Assembly: GCF_004208415.1 (NCBI RefSeq)
Contig: NZ_CP035758.1
Coordinates: forward strand, 5,518,001-5,582,000
Direction: 5' to 3'
Origin: Ktedonosporobacter rubrisoli
GTDB lineage: Bacteria > Chloroflexota > Ktedonobacteria > Ktedonobacterales > Ktedonobacteraceae
Length of the DNA: 64,000 nt
Positions 9,191 to 18,509 of the stretch are shown piece by piece. The translations under genes and the position numbers were made by a program. The notes beneath the pieces were generated by a model. It made no database searches. It was not told where the DNA came from and saw only the letters and a program-made list of their open reading frames with translations. The first letter of the stretch is position 1. Each line of letters starts with the position of its first letter.

Positions 9191-9723
9191 AAGCGGTCCC
9201 TCCTAAATATTTCAGGGTATTGCCATGTCTTACCATACATTTTCGCCTCGCCATTGAGACCCTACCCAAAAAGATATGTATTCTGTATGATAATACGTGC
9301 GGCGATTTCACAAATACACAGAGCAAGAGGCCATGTGTGTTTGCTGTGGAACAATTTTAGCTTTCCATTGAAGGAATGGAATAGCAGATGGGACAAAATA
9401 TATAAAAACTATATTTAACAACGATACAATGTGCCGCCTCATCTGTCAAGCTTCGCTGCCTGTTTGCTAGCAGGGTGCTGCTTCCAGTCAGGCAGTCAGA
9501 TCAGCATACATCAGGCTTGTCCTTGTTGTGCCAGCACCGCCTGAGATATACTGACTGCAGGTAAAGAGTGTAGATGTATAATTGTAAGCCAGAGGCCAGG
9601 CTTATAGAGAATAATTTATGTGGCTGAGCTAGAACCGCTTGATTTTTGAGATAGCAGGATTGTACAAGCGCGCGAAGCGATTACTGCGGCGGATCGTTTA
9701 GCCAGGAGCACGGAGAGTTAATC
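9191..9723. other. Divergent intergenic region
   Basis: About 530 bases, AT-rich next to the binding-protein gene, separating divergent genes. It should contain both promoters, but I see no convincing -35/-10 pair, no RNA gene and no coding frame. Confidence 0.4.
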
Positions 9724-10173
9724 ATGGCGCACAGAACAACGCTTTCCTCAATAGAACGCGATTTTGTCCATAAGCAGCGGGTCGGCCGCCTGGCGACTGC
9801 CGACGAGAACGGGAGCCCCTACCTGATTCCCGTCTGCTACGCCTTTGATGGCCAGCGCTTCTATACACCGCTCGATGAGAAGCCCAAAAGCGTTAAGGGC
9901 CGGCAGTTGCGGCGAGTACGCAATATCGAAGCGCGCCACGAGGCCTCCTTGCTCATCGATAAGTACGAGGAGGATTGGTCTCAACTGGGCTATGTGCTGG
10001 TCTACGGGCACGCTGCTCTACTTGAGCCCAAGGATGCTCTGCATCAGCCGGCAGTACAACTATTACGAGAAAGATATAGCCAGTATCTGCAGATGGCCCT
10101 GGAGCTCTATCCCATCATTATGCTTACACCCGAGCGTATTACCGCATGGGGGCCGGCACTTCACAATAGCTAA
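9724..10173 (+). CDS. PPOX-class F420-dependent oxidoreductase-like protein (TIGR03668-like)
   Basis: A 149-residue split-beta-barrel flavin/F420-binding protein of the pyridoxamine 5'-phosphate oxidase superfamily. It matches the pattern of the TIGR03668-type subgroup: N-terminal VGRLATADENGSPYLIPVCYAFDG (barrel strands forming the cofactor site), FYTPLDEKPKSVKGRQLRRVRNIEAR, then ASLLIDKYEEDWSQLGYVLVYGHA and the C-terminal ITAWGPA. Members usually bind the deazaflavin F420 and act on small molecules in the cytoplasm; the substrate is unknown. GGAGAG-TTAATC precedes the ATG. It stands alone between two peptide-transport operons; an LLM-class F420 oxidoreductase at 50.3-51.3 kb also suggests F420 is used. 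Confidence 0.85.
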   Translation: MAHRTTLSSIERDFVHKQRVGRLATADENGSPYLIPVCYAFDGQRFYTPLDEKPKSVKGRQLRRVRNIEARHEASLLIDKYEEDWSQLGYVLVYGHAALLEPKDALHQPAVQLLRERYSQYLQMALELYPIIMLTPERITAWGPALHNS

Positions 10174-10463
10174 ATGCTGATCTCTTAGGCTGTTTTGCCC
10201 GTCTCCATAGACCTGCTGTCATATTTATACGAATCGGCCTGTCATAACTATTGAGAGCGCTTCAGCGGCATCCTAAAATGGTAGAAATCTTGTTGCCTTT
10301 TTCGCAGCTTCAGTGTTATAAATTAGCAGAGCATCAAGGACCGCAACGTGAGAAATAGAACTGAAGATACGTACTATAAATGGCGTATTGTAGCATTTTA
10401 AGCCCACATCACGCGGAAACCAATTTCTTTTATTTGTACTTTATTATTTCCCAGGAGGTCAGC

Positions 10464-12173
10464 ATGGTGGTCAAATCAAGGCCTCGGCCCCCCGTAGCAT
10501 CCTTTTCTTTGCTTGCAATCCTTATCCTCTTGCTCAGCGCTTGCGGCGCATCAGGAACACCTATCAAGAGCACAGGCGATAATGGCAAGCCGGTCAAGGG
10601 TGGTATATGGATTGACGACTTAGCTAATGAGCCAGATTCATTGCTCCCCAATGCTTCTGTGCAAACTTTTGCCTATATGGTTGATCAAGCTCTCTATGCG
10701 CCACTTTTTGCCGGCGACTCATCTGGTAAGATCAATCCAGGGATTGTGACCGAAATGCCCACCACAGCAAATGGCGGCATCAGTTCCGATCTCAAAACCT
10801 GGGTCTTCCATCTTAAGCCAAACCTCGTCTGGTCCGATGGCCAGCCGCTTAACGCTGATGATGTAGATTTTACTTGGAAGTTGTGGACAAACAAAAAGTT
10901 TGCCGCAGCCAGCAATGTAGGCTACTCCTTGATTACAGGCTCTGAGGTCTCGGCTGACAAGCTTTCGATCACCTTCCATCTCAGCAAGCCTTACGCCGCA
11001 TTTCCCTCTATCTGGACCGATGGCTATCACGCTCCCATGCCGGCTCACCATTTCTCTAGCATGGCCCCTGAGAGCATAAAGAAGTCTATGGATAACCTCA
11101 ATCCGCAGATCGTCAGCGGACCATTTATGATGGCGGAAAGCAAGCCCGGCGATCACTTTACGGTTCAGCGCAACCCCAAGTATTACCAGGCCGCTGAAGG
11201 CTTGCCATACCTGGATAAAGTTGTCTTCCGTCTTGTGGCAAACCAGAACACCATTCTCAACGATCTGAAGTCTGGCTCGATCGATTCGGCCTGGTTCCTG
11301 GATGTCAGTAAGATGAAAGCCTATCAAGCGCTCACAAACTATCAGATTGTCACCAATCCATCGGCCAGCGTCGAAGCGCTCCATTACAACTTTAATAATC
11401 CTGCGCTGCAGGATGTAAATGTCCGTAAAGCTATCGCCATGGCTATCAATCCTGATGAACTTGTGAAAATCGCTCGCCAGGATCAGGGTATTGTAAATTG
11501 CACAGATCACTCGTCTGCCTATAATCCGGGCTTTCAGCAGGATGCTCCATGCCCGAAGTTTGATATCGATGGTGCAAATAAAGTGCTTGACCAGGCCGGT
11601 TGGAGCAAGGGTGCCGATGGTGTCCGGGCAAAAGGCAACTTACGGCTGGAGTTCCAGTATTCCACCACGGCCGGCAATCCCTGGCGCCAGGAAGACGAGG
11701 TTCTCAACCAGGCCAATCTTGCCAAGATCGGCGTGAAGATCAACATCCAGAACTACCCTTCGAGCACCTTCTTTAGCACCTTCCTGGGCGGCGGTCAAGC
11801 CGGCAAGTACGACCTGGCTGAATGGGCCAGCAGCTATGTCTATGACGGAGACGATGCGATTAACCTTTCGTGCGCGCAGCTGGCTCCCCATGGTTCAAAC
11901 TATATGTTCCATTGCGATCAGGAGCTCGACGCACTCTTCCCCAAAGAACAGGCGACAGCCGATCCAGCAGAGCGCCAGCAGATCTTTAATCAGATCCACG
12001 AGGTTATGCTCAAGAATTTCGACATCTTCGGTTTGTACGCCTTGAAAGATGTCGAGATTACCAAAAAGGGCACGCATAACTACCAGCCAGGCCCCTTCGG
12101 CTCGACTGAGACTGTCAACATCTGGAACTGGTGGTGTGATGGCGGAAAGTGCCCATCTGGCGGTGGCGCCTAG
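10464..12173 (+). CDS. ABC transporter substrate-binding lipoprotein, solute-binding family 5
   Basis: A 569-residue lipoprotein. The start at 10464 is chosen over an upstream in-frame ATG (10380) because CCAGGAGGTCAGC precedes it and because the signal peptide then begins properly (SLLAILILLLSACGAS, lipid Cys 27). The mature part has the family-5 segments WIDDLANEPDSLLPN, WVFHLKPNLVWSDGQPLNADDV, FTVQRNPKYYQ and DVNVRKAIAMAINPDELV, with an unusual Cys-containing loop NCTDHSS. It leads a plus-strand operon with DppB- and DppC-type permeases and is separated from them by a strong hairpin (12193-12253). Substrate unknown. Confidence 0.93.
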   Translation: MVVKSRPRPPVASFSLLAILILLLSACGASGTPIKSTGDNGKPVKGGIWIDDLANEPDSLLPNASVQTFAYMVDQALYAPLFAGDSSGKINPGIVTEMPTTANGGISSDLKTWVFHLKPNLVWSDGQPLNADDVDFTWKLWTNKKFAAASNVGYSLITGSEVSADKLSITFHLSKPYAAFPSIWTDGYHAPMPAHHFSSMAPESIKKSMDNLNPQIVSGPFMMAESKPGDHFTVQRNPKYYQAAEGLPYLDKVVFRLVANQNTILNDLKSGSIDSAWFLDVSKMKAYQALTNYQIVTNPSASVEALHYNFNNPALQDVNVRKAIAMAINPDELVKIARQDQGIVNCTDHSSAYNPGFQQDAPCPKFDIDGANKVLDQAGWSKGADGVRAKGNLRLEFQYSTTAGNPWRQEDEVLNQANLAKIGVKINIQNYPSSTFFSTFLGGGQAGKYDLAEWASSYVYDGDDAINLSCAQLAPHGSNYMFHCDQELDALFPKEQATADPAERQQIFNQIHEVMLKNFDIFGLYALKDVEITKKGTHNYQPGPFGSTETVNIWNWWCDGGKCPSGGGA

Positions 12174-12192
12174 TCGTTGTCAAGCATCTTCT

Positions 12193-12253
12193 CCATGCTA
12201 TCTAGCATGGAGGTCTCTGGCTAGCTTCGGCTAACCAGAGACCTTGTTTTCTT
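12193..12253 (+). terminator. Tandem hairpins with UUCG tetraloop between binding protein and permease
   Basis: Two adjacent stems follow the binding-protein stop codon by 19 bases. The first is CCATGCTA/TAGCATGG (12193-12210). The second is GGTCTCTGGCTAGC / GCTAACCAGAGACC (12212-12243, 13 of 14 pairs) closed by a TTCG tetraloop and followed by TTGTTTTCTTT. This is a textbook intrinsic terminator placed inside an operon, so it probably makes most transcripts end after the binding-protein gene, with partial read-through into the permeases. Confidence 0.85.
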
Positions 12254-12335
12254 TGAAATATATGCTGAGAAGTAGAGACCCTCACTTTTTATAAGACTGG
12301 TGCTACCTGCACGTTTCTCAGCGGAGGTTGTGTGT

Positions 12336-13298
12336 ATGGGAAAGTATCTTATCAGACGACTATTAGAAGCTATTCCCTTGCTCATTCTTATCTCGATCTT
12401 GATGTTTCTCTTGATCCATCTTTTGCCTGGTGGCCCAGAAGCAGCGCTCTATAACCCCAATCTTGATGAGCAAGGCAGAGCGGCCCTGCGCGCCAGTCTT
12501 GGCCTTGACGATCCCTTGCCCGTGCAGTACCTCAAGTGGATAGGCAGCGCCCTGCATGGTCAGTTTGGCTTCTCGTTTGCTACCAATCAACCGGTATCAG
12601 ATGTGATCATGTCACACTTTCCGCCAACCTTAGAGCTCTTTGCCTCTGCCCTTGTGCTCGCGCTCATTGTCTCTATTTTCCTGGGCATAATCTCGGCTGT
12701 TCGCCAGCGCAGTATCACAGATTATGCAATTACAACGATCTCGTATTTTGGGATCTCCATGCCCATCTTCCTATTAGGCCTCTTCTTGCAAGATATTCTC
12801 GGCACTTCTCTGCACTGGCTGCCAACATCAGGTATGTCGACGCCGGGCTACCTTTTTGATCCCTTTAACGCTTTCCTTGACCATTTCCTCCATCTTTTAA
12901 TGCCCATGCTGGTGCTGGCAATTACCTTTACTGCCAAATGGAGCCGCTATCTGCGCTCCAGCATGATCGAGGTAACCAGGCAAGATTATATGCGCACGGG
13001 TAGGGCTAAGGGTGTGGCCCCAGTTCCGCTTCTCTTGCGGCACGCGCTGCGCAACGCGGTTATTCCGCTCATTACGATTGTGGCGATAGACTTTGGCTCA
13101 GTCGCCGGCGGGGCCACGATTACCGAAGGGGTTTTTGCCTGGCCAGGGATGGGATCGCTCTTTATTGTCTCGCTGGAGAAGCGCGATTTCCCGATCTTGC
13201 TGGCTACGCTAATGCTGGGGGCCGTCTTTGTGGTTCTCTTCAATATCATTGCCGACATTCTCTATGCAGTTATGGACCCGCGCATTCGTTACGCCTAA
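12336..13298 (+). CDS. ABC transporter permease, DppB/OppB type
   Basis: A 320-residue permease starting MGKYLIRRLLEAIPLLILIS, with GGAGG 8 bases before the ATG at 12336 (the frame is open 12 codons further upstream but without a ribosome binding site). The HLLPGGPEAALYNP segment and DYMRTGRAKGVAPVPLLLRHALRN coupling helix are typical of the family; six membrane helices are visible. It is 21 bases before the DppC-type partner, and 162 bases after the binding-protein gene across a terminator-like double hairpin. Confidence 0.93.
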   Translation: MGKYLIRRLLEAIPLLILISILMFLLIHLLPGGPEAALYNPNLDEQGRAALRASLGLDDPLPVQYLKWIGSALHGQFGFSFATNQPVSDVIMSHFPPTLELFASALVLALIVSIFLGIISAVRQRSITDYAITTISYFGISMPIFLLGLFLQDILGTSLHWLPTSGMSTPGYLFDPFNAFLDHFLHLLMPMLVLAITFTAKWSRYLRSSMIEVTRQDYMRTGRAKGVAPVPLLLRHALRNAVIPLITIVAIDFGSVAGGATITEGVFAWPGMGSLFIVSLEKRDFPILLATLMLGAVFVVLFNIIADILYAVMDPRIRYA

Positions 13299-13319
13299 AT
13301 ACTCTGGAAAGGATACACT

Positions 13320-14252
13320 ATGGATACCTCAGAACAGGCTATTAGTCCCGAGGAAGAGCTTACGATTATCCAGGAGCTCACGCCAGAGTTAGCGCAGAAG
13401 AGACGCAGCCAGGCCCGCATTATCTTCGATCGCTTTATCAGCAACAAGGCCGCCGTGGTGGGGGCGATCTTCTTGATTCTGCTGTTTATTCTCTGTTTTG
13501 CGGGTCCCTTCATTACCGGGCATAATGCGCCAGATACGGTTAACGCCCAGACGCCCTTTGCGGCCCCTTCCATTCAATATCCGCTAGGAGCCGATGATGT
13601 GGGACGCGATGAGTTTGCGCGCGCGATGGCCGGCGGCCGCATCTCTCTGCTGGTTGGCCTGAGCTCTACCATTGTGGCAATCGTTTTTGGCATTGGCATT
13701 GGGGCGTTGGCCGGCTATTATGGAGGCATCATCGATAATGTACTGATGCGCGCCACCGATACAGTTCTGGCTATCCCTTCCTATCTGCTCCTGTTTGTAC
13801 TTTCGGCTTCCTTTACCAATGGCTCGCCGGCCAGCGTGATCATCCTGATCTCAATTTTTGGCTGGACTAGCGCCGCGCGCCTGGTACGCGGCGAGTTTCT
13901 GGCCCTCAAGGAGCGCGAATACGTGCTGGCGGCCAGAACGATTGGCGCGCGTGGCTTTCGCCTGATGTTCCGCCACATTCTGCCCAACGCGGCCGGAGCG
14001 ATTATTGTTAACGCTACTTTGCAGGTTGGCAATAACATCATTCTAGAATCGGTGCTTAGCTATTTTGGCTTCGGCATCAAGATCCCGCTAGCAAGCTGGG
14101 GAAGTATGGTCAATGACGGACAGGGCTTTTTCGATAGCGATCCTAAGCTCGTCTTTATTCCGGGCCTGCTTATCTTCCTAACGGTTCTTAGTTGTAATCT
14201 GGTAGGCGACGGATTACGCGATGCGCTCGATCCGCATATGACTGAGCGCTAA
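13320..14252 (+). CDS. ABC transporter permease, DppC/OppC type
   Basis: A 310-residue permease partner of the preceding gene. It has a long cytoplasmic N-terminus (about 40 residues, acidic), a first helix (AAVVGAIFLILLFILCFAGPF), the YPLGADDVGRDEFARAMAGGR segment, and the coupling helix YVLAARTIGARGFRLMFRHILPN. GGAAAGGATACACT precedes the ATG. As in the other peptide operon, no ATPase genes follow: the next gene is on the opposite strand. The transporter therefore depends on ATP-binding subunits encoded elsewhere. Confidence 0.93.
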   Translation: MDTSEQAISPEEELTIIQELTPELAQKRRSQARIIFDRFISNKAAVVGAIFLILLFILCFAGPFITGHNAPDTVNAQTPFAAPSIQYPLGADDVGRDEFARAMAGGRISLLVGLSSTIVAIVFGIGIGALAGYYGGIIDNVLMRATDTVLAIPSYLLLFVLSASFTNGSPASVIILISIFGWTSAARLVRGEFLALKEREYVLAARTIGARGFRLMFRHILPNAAGAIIVNATLQVGNNIILESVLSYFGFGIKIPLASWGSMVNDGQGFFDSDPKLVFIPGLLIFLTVLSCNLVGDGLRDALDPHMTER

Positions 14253-14299
14253 TAGATGCTTTATCCGGCGTCCAGCGTGGATAGCGACTCACTGAGTAT

Positions 14300-15313
14300 T
14301 CAGGTCAGGCGCTTAGTGGTACGCAGCTGTTCCAAAAAGCGTGGAAAGCCGAGCGCTTCGGCCCGCGCACGCACACGCCGGAAACCCTCTCCATAAATTG
14401 GATCAGGGTTACGCTCAATCTGTTCTGCTTGATAACGATTTTCCAGGCTGTTCAGCTCGCGATAATAGCGATAGGCGAGGAGTTCACAGAAGCCTTCCAC
14501 AGCCCAGGTGGGAAGATGCTCGATCCCATGCACAATCAGCCAGACATGCCCGAGCTCATGTATAGCAACACCGGCAAAGAGGCTGGATGGCAGCCCCTGC
14601 AGAACTGCTACGCCAGTAACCTCGGTGCTTAGAATCTGCTCGCCAAACGTTGAGGAGGCGCTGAGCGTAGCGCCCAGGTGCTTGCGTGCTTGATTGGGAA
14701 AATAAGTCGCCAGCTTCTCGGGCCCGCATAGTTCAAGGCTCAAAGGAAGATTATTATAGCGCAAGCCCTGCGCTCCGACCCATTGTCTGACACGCATATA
14801 AATGGGTCGGGCTTCATCCACAGTCTCAATGGCTTCGCTTCGACAAAGGGTGCAGCGCACTTCTTGCTCTCCCGGCCTCTGTTGTTGCGGCGGCACCAGG
14901 CGCGAGCAATAAACGCAGTGCGGATACTGCTTTTCATGCTCATCACAATACTTTGTTCCCCAGTAATCGACACGATATCCGTTTAACAAGGGCTTATGGC
15001 AATAAGCGCAGCGAGAGGCTGCGTGCTCAGCATAGCAGGCAGGATGATAAGATCTAGTATCGCCCTGGATAGATATTGCGCGACCTTGAATAGGCTGGCC
15101 ACACACTGCGCAGCGCGGCAACACTTGATTGATATAGCAGGTCTCGTGATAGGGCTGCTGCGCATGTACTTGAAAGCCTTGCTCCCGAATTGGAAGGCCA
15201 CAGCCAGCGCAGATAAAATGCTCAGGATGCCACTGAGCGCCCAAAGTTGTAAGATATCTTCCATAGATAGGTTGCCCACACTTTTTGCAGATGGGCCGTG
15301 CTGGCATTGCCAT
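14300..15313 (-). CDS. LIM-domain protein with DA1-like zinc metallopeptidase domain
   Basis: A 337-residue predicted cytoplasmic protein. Residues 9-60 form a LIM-type double zinc finger (CKKC..HPEHFICAGC..H..C); a second set of CxxC/HxxC pairs covers residues 68-126, and further CxxC pairs lie at 133-157. The C-terminal half carries IHELGHVWLIVHGIEHLP (zinc motif HELGH at 252-256) followed by WAVEGFCELLAYRYY, whose Glu 273 fits the third zinc ligand; this arrangement matches the peptidase domain of the plant growth regulator DA1. The start at 15313 is chosen for GGGAAG 9 bases upstream; 15352 is an alternative. Substrate unknown; proteolysis or protein-protein regulation is inferred from DA1. 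Confidence 0.85.
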   Translation of the reverse strand: MAMPARPICKKCGQPIYGRYLTTLGAQWHPEHFICAGCGLPIREQGFQVHAQQPYHETCYINQVLPRCAVCGQPIQGRAISIQGDTRSYHPACYAEHAASRCAYCHKPLLNGYRVDYWGTKYCDEHEKQYPHCVYCSRLVPPQQQRPGEQEVRCTLCRSEAIETVDEARPIYMRVRQWVGAQGLRYNNLPLSLELCGPEKLATYFPNQARKHLGATLSASSTFGEQILSTEVTGVAVLQGLPSSLFAGVAIHELGHVWLIVHGIEHLPTWAVEGFCELLAYRYYRELNSLENRYQAEQIERNPDPIYGEGFRRVRARAEALGFPRFLEQLRTTKRLT

Positions 15314-15729
15314 TTCTGTAACTTCCCTGTTTGCAAACTGCTCAAAAAACATGAGCGCTATTGGTGCTCTCCAATGAGGTTTTCTTAAAAGTTGAGTTTA
15401 TAGGAACTATATCTAGCAAGCTCTGCTAACTTTCTTTCAAGAGTATATTACTATAGCCAGAGGCAATATAAGTATAGCATTTGGCAGCTGGATATGCTCT
15501 GTTGAACCTTTTTTTACAGGCTATCCGTGTTTATAGAAAGCAATGCCTCTAGCAGGCCGTCAAGCTGCCTTGAGATCACGGCAGGCCAGGATAAGCAGCG
15601 GGATGAGCTTTGCGCCACCACCCAGACAAGGCGGGCTCAGCGGTAGTTTACACTACGAAACGATAGAGGCAAGGATAAACCGCTCTGTAAGAGCAGCTGT
15701 TAAATAATGGCATAGGAGGTAACGCAAGT
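15314..15729. other. Intergenic region between LIM/DA1 gene and small basic protein gene
   Basis: Divergent intergenic stretch of about 415 bases with an AT-rich centre. AGGAGGT at 15714-15720 is the ribosome binding site of the downstream small gene. No RNA gene or repeat recognised. Confidence 0.4.
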
Positions 15730-15909
15730 ATGCCGGACGATAAGAAAAAGAAACCATTGAAAGGCGTCAGCAACAAGGAAGAGCGCCAGTATGAGCACAT
15801 AAAAGCTTCGGCCGAGGAAAGTGGACGCTATGGAGATCGCGCCGAAGAAGTTGCGGCGCGTACGGTCATGAAACAGCATAAGGAAAAGCATCACAAGAAG
15901 GGTGAATAG
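15730..15909 (+). CDS. Small highly charged protein (plasmid-stabilization-like family)
   Basis: A 59-residue, strongly hydrophilic protein beginning MPDDKKKKPLKGVSNKEERQ and ending in HKEKHHKKGE. AGGAGGT is 9 bases upstream of the ATG, which makes it a real gene despite its size. The pattern ERQYEHIKASAEESG...AEEVAARTVMKQ resembles the short proteins often annotated as plasmid stabilization protein (consensus K-R-AEHI..S...RG...EAE..AW.TVNK); the resemblance is from memory of the pattern. Function is unknown; high charge suggests nucleic acid or stress association. A GC-rich hairpin follows 49 bases downstream. Confidence 0.7.
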   Translation: MPDDKKKKPLKGVSNKEERQYEHIKASAEESGRYGDRAEEVAARTVMKQHKEKHHKKGE

Positions 15910-15957
15910 CGCAAGAAGCTCTAGCCAACAATGTGGTGAAGAAGAGTCAAGATTACA

Positions 15958-15989
15958 GAACAAGCGGGAGCATTTTCTCCCGCTTGTTC
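15958..15989. terminator. Bidirectional-type hairpin between convergent genes
   Basis: A perfect 13-bp stem GAACAAGCGGGAG / CTCCCGCTTGTTC with a 6-base loop, located between the small plus-strand gene and the minus-strand sugar-binding protein gene, which converge here. No clear U-run on either strand, so its efficiency as an intrinsic terminator is uncertain. Confidence 0.65.
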
Positions 15990-16040
15990 CATAGATCACT
16001 CCAAAGTGGAAACTCAGCCTTTCAGGTGGAACATCTGGTA

Positions 16041-17384
16041 CTAAGCTTGAGACAGGGCAGAATTGCAGCTCTGCGCCATCTTGCTCATAGCCGCATCAGG
16101 CGTTAGCTGCCCGGTTATCGCGCTTGTAAAATTTGTAGTGATGATGTTACGGCACTGTGACCAGCCTAGCGCGGCCGAGGCCACAAAGGCAGATCCCATC
16201 GATTGAGGTCCAACCTTGCGCGCCGGTACCTGCTCATAATAGCTCTGTAAATCGGAGCTATTAAAGGTTGATTGCCGAATCGGCATGTAGCCTGTGCCCT
16301 TCACAAACGTAGCATTTGACTGCGTGTTAGTAAGGAATTTCATGTAATCCCAGGCTGCCGTCTGCGCATCGGTGTTAGCATTAGCAAAAATGGCAAGGTT
16401 AGTGCCAAAGAGGACTGTGAACTGACCCGCCGGTCCAGCCGGCAAGGGCACTTCATTAAACTTAAAGGTGTTACCAATGGGCTTGGCCAGGAAGGCATAG
16501 GTGGCAATGGTGCTAATCCCAAAGGCTGCTTTCTGCGAGATGAAATCGTTCTGCCAGTTATATGACTTGGTGACATGCACGGCGCCCGCTTTGGCCAGCG
16601 GCGCAAGCAGGCCAAGCGCCTGCGTAGCATATTGCTTGTTCTGCCCATCGGCAAAGGCGGCGGACTTGCCATCGGCCGAGGTGAAGTCACCGCCACCCAG
16701 CGCTTTATAAAGTACCGACCAGCCATCGACATCTGGCGTATACGAGAGCCCCCACTGTGAGCCATCGGGCTTAGTCAGTTTTGTGAGATCCAGGGCAAAT
16801 TCTTGCAGGGTCTTGGGCGGCTGTACGCCAGCCTTCTGCAGCATATCGGCATTGTAGTACAATACGAGGTCGCTCTTGTTGAAGGGCAACATGTACTGAG
16901 TGCCACCAATCTGCCCATCCTTAAGCAGCACGGGATAAAAATCCGCAAGGTCTTGCTGGCTCAAGCCATTCTTGCCAGAAATAAAGGGCTGCAATGAAGC
17001 CAGAGCGTTCGACTGCTGGAACTGCGTGGCCCAGTTCTCATAGATTTGAGCCATGGTAGGCGGCTTGTTGGCAGCGATGGCAGCCGTCAGCTTGGTCTGT
17101 AGAGTATCGTAGGAATCAAAGGCCTGCAGCTTGACTGTCACATTGGGATGTGCCTGCATATATTGCTTGGTCAAATCCTCAATAACCGTCTTATTGGCTC
17201 CTATACCAAATGCTTCCCAGAAATCTACTGTATACTTCTTGTTGGGATCAAGCACACCTGGGTTGCTACTCGTGCTTGTATTCCCATTACTGCTACTGCT
17301 CCCCGACGTGCCGCCGCAGGCCGTCATTAAGAGCATAGCTGCCAGAATCATAAGATAGGCCACTCCCGGCCATCTACTACGCAT
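16041..17384 (-). CDS. ABC transporter sugar-binding lipoprotein (solute-binding family 1)
   Basis: A 447-residue lipoprotein. The signal MRSRWPGVAYLMILAAMLLM ends at the lipobox Cys 23 (TACGG), followed by a Ser/Gly/Asn-rich tether. The mature protein has the family-1 pattern: KYTVDFWEAFGIGANKTVIEDL, AHPNVTVKLQAFDSYDTLQTKL, a DLVLYYNADMLQKAG hinge and AWDYMKFLTNTQSNATF near the C-terminus. GGGAGGATTTT precedes the ATG at 17384; the longer frame to 17465 lacks a ribosome binding site. It is the last gene of a MalF-MalG-binding protein operon. Sugar not identifiable. Confidence 0.92.
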   Translation of the reverse strand: MRSRWPGVAYLMILAAMLLMTACGGTSGSSSSNGNTSTSSNPGVLDPNKKYTVDFWEAFGIGANKTVIEDLTKQYMQAHPNVTVKLQAFDSYDTLQTKLTAAIAANKPPTMAQIYENWATQFQQSNALASLQPFISGKNGLSQQDLADFYPVLLKDGQIGGTQYMLPFNKSDLVLYYNADMLQKAGVQPPKTLQEFALDLTKLTKPDGSQWGLSYTPDVDGWSVLYKALGGGDFTSADGKSAAFADGQNKQYATQALGLLAPLAKAGAVHVTKSYNWQNDFISQKAAFGISTIATYAFLAKPIGNTFKFNEVPLPAGPAGQFTVLFGTNLAIFANANTDAQTAAWDYMKFLTNTQSNATFVKGTGYMPIRQSTFNSSDLQSYYEQVPARKVGPQSMGSAFVASAALGWSQCRNIITTNFTSAITGQLTPDAAMSKMAQSCNSALSQA

Positions 17385-17612
17385 AAAATCCTCCCTTATT
17401 AGGAAAATAAAATCTATAAAATATAACCTGCAATAAATCCTTTCTGGCTGCAGAGTTATCAGCAAAATTTTTCAAACTCCCTAAGTATGTGCAAATTCCC
17501 CTCTCTTTGTTGCCAGACACAGGTCAGCCGCAAGGTTTTGCCAGGTGCTTTTGGCAGCTTCTGAGTGCTTTGAGCATCGAGTTGACCATACTGGAACCTA
17601 TCGATTAGCGGG

Positions 17613-18485
17613 CTAGCCTTTGGTGCTACCAGCCGATATGCCCTCGATAAACTGACGTTGCGCGATCAGAAAAACTACAAGGATGGGAAGCGTGGTGAAG
17701 GCAGCCGCCGCCGCCAGCGTCGTCGGATCTGTCCCTCCCTCGGCACCTACCAGCGCTTGTAGGCCAACCTCAATCGGGCGGGAAGCATCCGAAGAGGTCA
17801 CAAGATAAGGCCAGAGGAAGGCGTTCCAGCTCCCAATAAAGACCTGTAAGGCCACAACGACAAGAGCGGGCCGTGCCAGAGGAGCAGCTACGCGCCAGAG
17901 AAAGCCAAAGCGCGAACACCCATCCAGCTGTGCCGCCTCCCATAAAGAGACAGGCAGCGACAAAAAGAACTGTCGCAGCAGAAATATGCCCGAGATGCTA
18001 ACAGCAAATGGAATTATCTGCGCCTGATAGGTATCAACCCAGCCGAGGGCCGAAACTATCAAATAGTTGGGGATCAAGGTCGCCTCAAAAGGCACCATTA
18101 CCAGGGCCAGAATTGCCACAAACAGCACCCGACTGCCCGGAAATTTCATGGTACCAAAGGCATAGCCCCCCAGCAACGAGGTAATCAAGGCAAGGATTAC
18201 CGTCACAAGCGAGATAAAAATGCTATTGGTAAAATATTGCAACCAGGGCGCGGCTTTCCAGGCCGCTACATAATTTGCCCATTGCCAGTCCGGCCAGAAA
18301 TGCGGATTCACGTCAAAGGCGCTCTTCTGGGTTAGCAGCGAGGTAATAAAAACCCAGAACAACGGAAAAATAGCAATGATTGAGGCAATGATCACGACTG
18401 CATAGAGCAAGATCAGCCTGATATGCCGAGCCTGCAGGCGCGAAGTGCGCTTTTCAGTTGACGAAGGGATATGAATAGTAGACAT
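17613..18485 (-). CDS. Carbohydrate ABC transporter permease, MalG type
   Basis: A 290-residue permease with six membrane helices. The N-terminal helix (LILLYAVVIIASIIAIFPLFWVF) and NPHFWPDWQWANY segment are typical, and the coupling helix is LWEAAQLDGCSRFGFLWRVAAPLARPAL, the EAA motif of MalG proteins. GGGAG-CAGAGC precedes the ATG. It follows the MalF-type gene by 24 bases; the binding protein gene follows 228 bases later. A MalK-type ATPase is not encoded here. Confidence 0.93.
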   Translation of the reverse strand: MSTIHIPSSTEKRTSRLQARHIRLILLYAVVIIASIIAIFPLFWVFITSLLTQKSAFDVNPHFWPDWQWANYVAAWKAAPWLQYFTNSIFISLVTVILALITSLLGGYAFGTMKFPGSRVLFVAILALVMVPFEATLIPNYLIVSALGWVDTYQAQIIPFAVSISGIFLLRQFFLSLPVSLWEAAQLDGCSRFGFLWRVAAPLARPALVVVALQVFIGSWNAFLWPYLVTSSDASRPIEVGLQALVGAEGGTDPTTLAAAAAFTTLPILVVFLIAQRQFIEGISAGSTKG

Positions 18486-18509
18486 GCTCTGCTCCCTGAC
18501 TAACGAATA

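Noticed and set aside
10719..11510. 263-codon minus-strand frame
   Set aside because: It lies entirely opposite the family-5 binding protein gene, whose motifs are clear; no ribosome binding site or recognisable domain.
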